A stretch of 64,000 nucleotides of DNA, from contig CAWETN010000007.1 in assembly GCA_963812075.1 (NCBI GenBank), positions 310,001 to 374,000 of the forward strand. Direction: 5' to 3'. Position numbers and translations under genes: made by a program. This document shows, piece after piece, positions 61,885-64,000 of this stretch (its first letter is position 1; each line of letters opens with the position of its first letter). This stretch comes from JAMXLO01 sp963812075. GTDB lineage: Bacteria > Pseudomonadota > Alphaproteobacteria > Acetobacterales > Acetobacteraceae. The notes under the pieces were generated by a model. It made no database searches and was not told the origin of the DNA. It saw only the letters and a program-made list of their open reading frames with translations.

Positions 61885-62912
61885 CCAGCGCACTCCCGGT
61901 GGCGGCCGATCCGGAATATCTGACCGGCGCGCTGCACCGCTCGGGTGTGCCGGCCGCGGTCCGCGTGCGCGAGGCATCGGTGGAGAGCGACCGCACGACC
62001 ATCCTGTCGCGCATCGTGCGGCTGCGGCTGGTCTGCGACGGCGGGGGCGCGCCGCGTTTCGTCGTCCTGAAGACGGGCCTGCCCGGTCGCAGCGGCGGTG
62101 GGCTCAAGGAGGTCGAGTTCTACGCCCGGGTCGCCGCGGCGATGCCGCCGGGCCTGGTGCCCCGCTGCTTCGCCGCGCATCACGACGCGGCGCGCGGCGA
62201 CTGGCACCTGCTGCTGGAAGATCTTACCGAGACCCACGTCATAGGCACCAACTGGCCACTTCCGCCTTCGGCCGAGCAGTGCTGCAGGATTGTCGATGCC
62301 TGGGCGCGGTTTCATGCGGCGTGGTGGGACGATCCGCGCCTGGGGTGCTCGATTGGCACGCAGCTCGATGCGGCTGGCTTCGCGCCGATCCTGCACGACT
62401 TCGCGGCTCGCTTCGCGCGCGTTGCCGACCGCTTCGGCGATGCGCTGCCTGGCGAGCACCGCACGCTGTATGAGCGCTTCATCGCTGCGTGGCCGCAGCG
62501 CCGCCGATGGGACCACAACGTCACCCTGGTGCACGGTGACGCGCATTGCTGGAACGTCTTCCTGCCGCGCGACGGCGGTGACGACCTGCGGCTGTTCGAC
62601 TGGGATGCCTGGCGCATCGGTATCGCCGCCACCGACCTGGCCTACATGATGGCGGTGCACTGGTACCCCGATCGGCGGCGGAATCTGGAGCACGCCCTGC
62701 TGGACCGCTACCACGCGACGCTGCTGCGGCACGGCGTGCGAGGCTATGACCGGCAGGCACTCGCCGAGGACTACCGCCTGGCCGTGCTGATGCAGCTGGC
62801 GACGCCGATCTGGCAGGCGAGCTATGACATCCCGCCGGTGATCTGGTGGAACAACCTCGAACGCGTCATGCTCGCGGTGGACGATCTGGGCTGCCGTGAC
62901 CTGCTGTCATGA
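61881..62912 (+). CDS. Aminoglycoside phosphotransferase-family kinase-like protein
   Basis: 343-residue APH/choline-kinase fold protein: VLKTGLPG (ATP Lys region), WHLLLEDLTETH, LVHGDAHCWNVFLPRD (catalytic HGDxHxxN loop) and RLFDWDAWRIGIAATDLAYM (DFG-like metal Asp). This subgroup (EcKL/DUF1679-like) probably phosphorylates small alcohols, with no specific antibiotic implication. ATG overlaps the GTPase stop (ATGA), giving an operon of three. Substrate unknown. Confidence 0.85.
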   Translation: MTSALPVAADPEYLTGALHRSGVPAAVRVREASVESDRTTILSRIVRLRLVCDGGGAPRFVVLKTGLPGRSGGGLKEVEFYARVAAAMPPGLVPRCFAAHHDAARGDWHLLLEDLTETHVIGTNWPLPPSAEQCCRIVDAWARFHAAWWDDPRLGCSIGTQLDAAGFAPILHDFAARFARVADRFGDALPGEHRTLYERFIAAWPQRRRWDHNVTLVHGDAHCWNVFLPRDGGDDLRLFDWDAWRIGIAATDLAYMMAVHWYPDRRRNLEHALLDRYHATLLRHGVRGYDRQALAEDYRLAVLMQLATPIWQASYDIPPVIWWNNLERVMLAVDDLGCRDLLS

Positions 62913-62946
62913 CGTGCAGCGCGGCGACGGGCGAGGGAGAATTGGG

Positions 62947-63633
62947 ATGAACGGCGTCGAGGTGCCGGATGCAGTGGTGCAACGCGTGGTCGCGCGCTGC
63001 GGCAGCGCTCATCCGCACGCCGATCTGCAACCCGAGCGCACCGCCTTGATCGTGGTCGATCTGCAGAATGCATTCATGGACGATGCCGTCGGTCATGCGG
63101 TGTGCCCGATGGCCCGCGATATCGTGCCCAATGTGAACCGGCTCGCCTGCGCGGTACGGGATGGCGGGGGCGGTGTCTTCTGGATCAAGAACACCTTCGA
63201 CGAGCGCGGCGTGCATGAGTGGAGCAACGCGCATGCGATGCTCACGCCGGCGGCGCAGCAGCGCCGGATCGCCGCGATGACGGAAGGCAGCAAGGGCCAC
63301 GAACTCTGGGCCGGGCTCGATGTGCGGGCCGAGGACGAGATTGTCCGCAAGTATCGTTTCAGCGCGTTCATGCCGGGTACCTGCGACCTGCCGTACCGGC
63401 TGCGCTCGCGCGGCTTCGACACCGTGTTGGTCACCGGGACGGTGACCAACGTGTGCTGCGAGTCATCGGCGCGCGATGCAATGATGATCAACTTCAAGAC
63501 CATCATGGTCAGCGACGCCAACGCGGCGATGACGGTGGAGGAACACAACGCGTCGCTGGTGGCATTCTATGCGATCTTCGGCGACGTGATGGACACGGAC
63601 TTCGTCATCCGGCGGCTGACGCGGAACGACTAA
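62947..63633 (+). CDS. Isochorismatase-family cysteine hydrolase
   Basis: 228 residues. Catalytic triad of the family: ALIVVDLQNAFMDD (Asp), EIVRKYRFSAFMPG (Lys) and TVTNVCCESSARDA (Cys). The family covers nicotinamidases, isochorismatases, N-carbamoylsarcosine amidases and ureidoacrylate hydrolases; VCCESSARDAMMINFKTIMV resembles the RutB/carbamoyl-type group. GGGAG precedes ATG at 62947. Its stop overlaps the convergent cupin stop by four bases. Confidence 0.88.
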   Translation: MNGVEVPDAVVQRVVARCGSAHPHADLQPERTALIVVDLQNAFMDDAVGHAVCPMARDIVPNVNRLACAVRDGGGGVFWIKNTFDERGVHEWSNAHAMLTPAAQQRRIAAMTEGSKGHELWAGLDVRAEDEIVRKYRFSAFMPGTCDLPYRLRSRGFDTVLVTGTVTNVCCESSARDAMMINFKTIMVSDANAAMTVEEHNASLVAFYAIFGDVMDTDFVIRRLTRND

Positions 63634-64000
63634 TCCTCGATCCGGTGCACGATCCGCGTCGGTGATCCATGGATGCCCAGCAGCCGCAGCCGGCCCTCGC
63701 CCGCGTTGCGGAACACATGCGGCACGCAGGCGGGCAACGCGATCATGTCGCCGACCGCGAGCCGTGCGGGTCGGTCCTGCTCGCCTTCCAGCCAAGCCTC
63801 CATGGTGCCCTCCAGGATGAACAGACACTCCACATACGGATGCCAGTGCAGCGGCGTCTGGTAGCCCGGTTGGCAAGTCTGCACGCCGGTGAAGATCGGC
63901 AGCCCGTCGTCGCCGGTCAGCCGGTTGTAGTGCGCGAGCGGACCGAACGACACCGTCTCGGACTCCGACAGGCGGGCGATCTTCGCTTCGGCGTGTGGTC
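63630..64000 (-). CDS. Cupin-domain protein (5' end outside window)
   Basis: The visible 123 codons contain a small cupin barrel: PLHWHPYVECLFILEGTMEA (H-x-H...E metal motif), ALPACVPHVFRN (second His) and LLGIHGSPTRIVH. The frame stays open to the window edge (AKIARLSESETVSFG), so the start lies beyond it; a GTG at 63953 could give 107 residues but the family-like N-terminal helix makes the longer form more likely. Convergent with the isochorismatase-like gene. Unknown substrate; single-domain cupins often are dioxygenases, isomerases or binding proteins. Confidence 0.75.
   Translation of the reverse strand, partial: PHAEAKIARLSESETVSFGPLAHYNRLTGDDGLPIFTGVQTCQPGYQTPLHWHPYVECLFILEGTMEAWLEGEQDRPARLAVGDMIALPACVPHVFRNAGEGRLRLLGIHGSPTRIVHRIED

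Noticed and set aside
1..64000. CRISPR array, insertion sequence or prophage
   Set aside because: No spaced direct repeats, transposase, integrase or phage structural gene was recognised.

Overview
The window is about two-thirds G+C and densely packed with genes on both strands. It has the gene content of an environmental alphaproteobacterium; I favour the Acetobacteraceae/Rhodospirillales because the window opens with a hopanoid pair (squalene-hopene cyclase, hpnG-type phosphorylase) and is rich in acyl-CoA dehydrogenases, a family III CoA-transferase and COG1840-type binding proteins. That placement is inference. I see no rRNA, tRNA, CRISPR array, insertion sequence or phage gene, and no LysR/TetR-type regulator.

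Layout. 1-2.1 kb: end of the hopanoid operon, then a 49-residue peptide gene with a double-glycine leader. 2.1-13.1 kb: an enolase-superfamily sugar-acid dehydratase, an Fe3+-type ABC importer (ATPase, fused double permease, frameshifted binding protein), a type-B carboxylesterase, a gamma-glutamyltransferase and a second binding protein. 13.2-35 kb: a catabolic region with a phosphoesterase lacking its Asp-Glu pair, a crotonase, two beta-propellers, a Cys-nucleophile hydrolase, acyl-CoA dehydrogenases, a GMC oxidoreductase, a TauD/TfdA dioxygenase, a phosphotriesterase-like hydrolase, a CoA-transferase, an MFS exporter, an amidase, a VOC protein and a hotdog-fold protein. 35-46 kb: a class C beta-lactamase-fold hydrolase, a single-chain beta-phosphoglucomutase/GH65 phosphorylase fusion and two hybrid histidine kinases. 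46-53 kb: selB, a methyltransferase/GT2/SMR operon, a DMT transporter and a DUF4139 protein. 53-64 kb: a chemoreceptor with PilZ and CZB domains, PPK2 with DUF2336, an alcohol dehydrogenase, a hisI/COG0523/APH operon, an isochorismatase-family hydrolase and a cupin cut by the window edge.

The most informative structure is at 20.2-25.4 kb. An acyl-CoA dehydrogenase plus phosphotriesterase-like module is present twice and has decayed in a complementary way: copy 1 keeps the dehydrogenase and has a gutted hydrolase, copy 2 keeps the hydrolase and only the tail of the dehydrogenase. Next in interest are the double-glycine peptide, the phosphoesterase with Ala-Ala at its metal-site pair, the PilZ+CZB chemoreceptor, a small family of hairpins with GNRA-type loops (one lies inside the predicted permease start), and about ten single-base frameshifts in six otherwise well preserved genes, which look more like sequence errors than decay.

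Genes that probably work together: the three importer genes; amidase, exporter and CoA-transferase as one leftward run; methyltransferase, glycosyltransferase and SMR protein, joined by 4-base overlaps, as an envelope-glycan module; hisI, COG0523 GTPase and kinase-like protein as an overlapping operon; and DUF2336 with PPK2.
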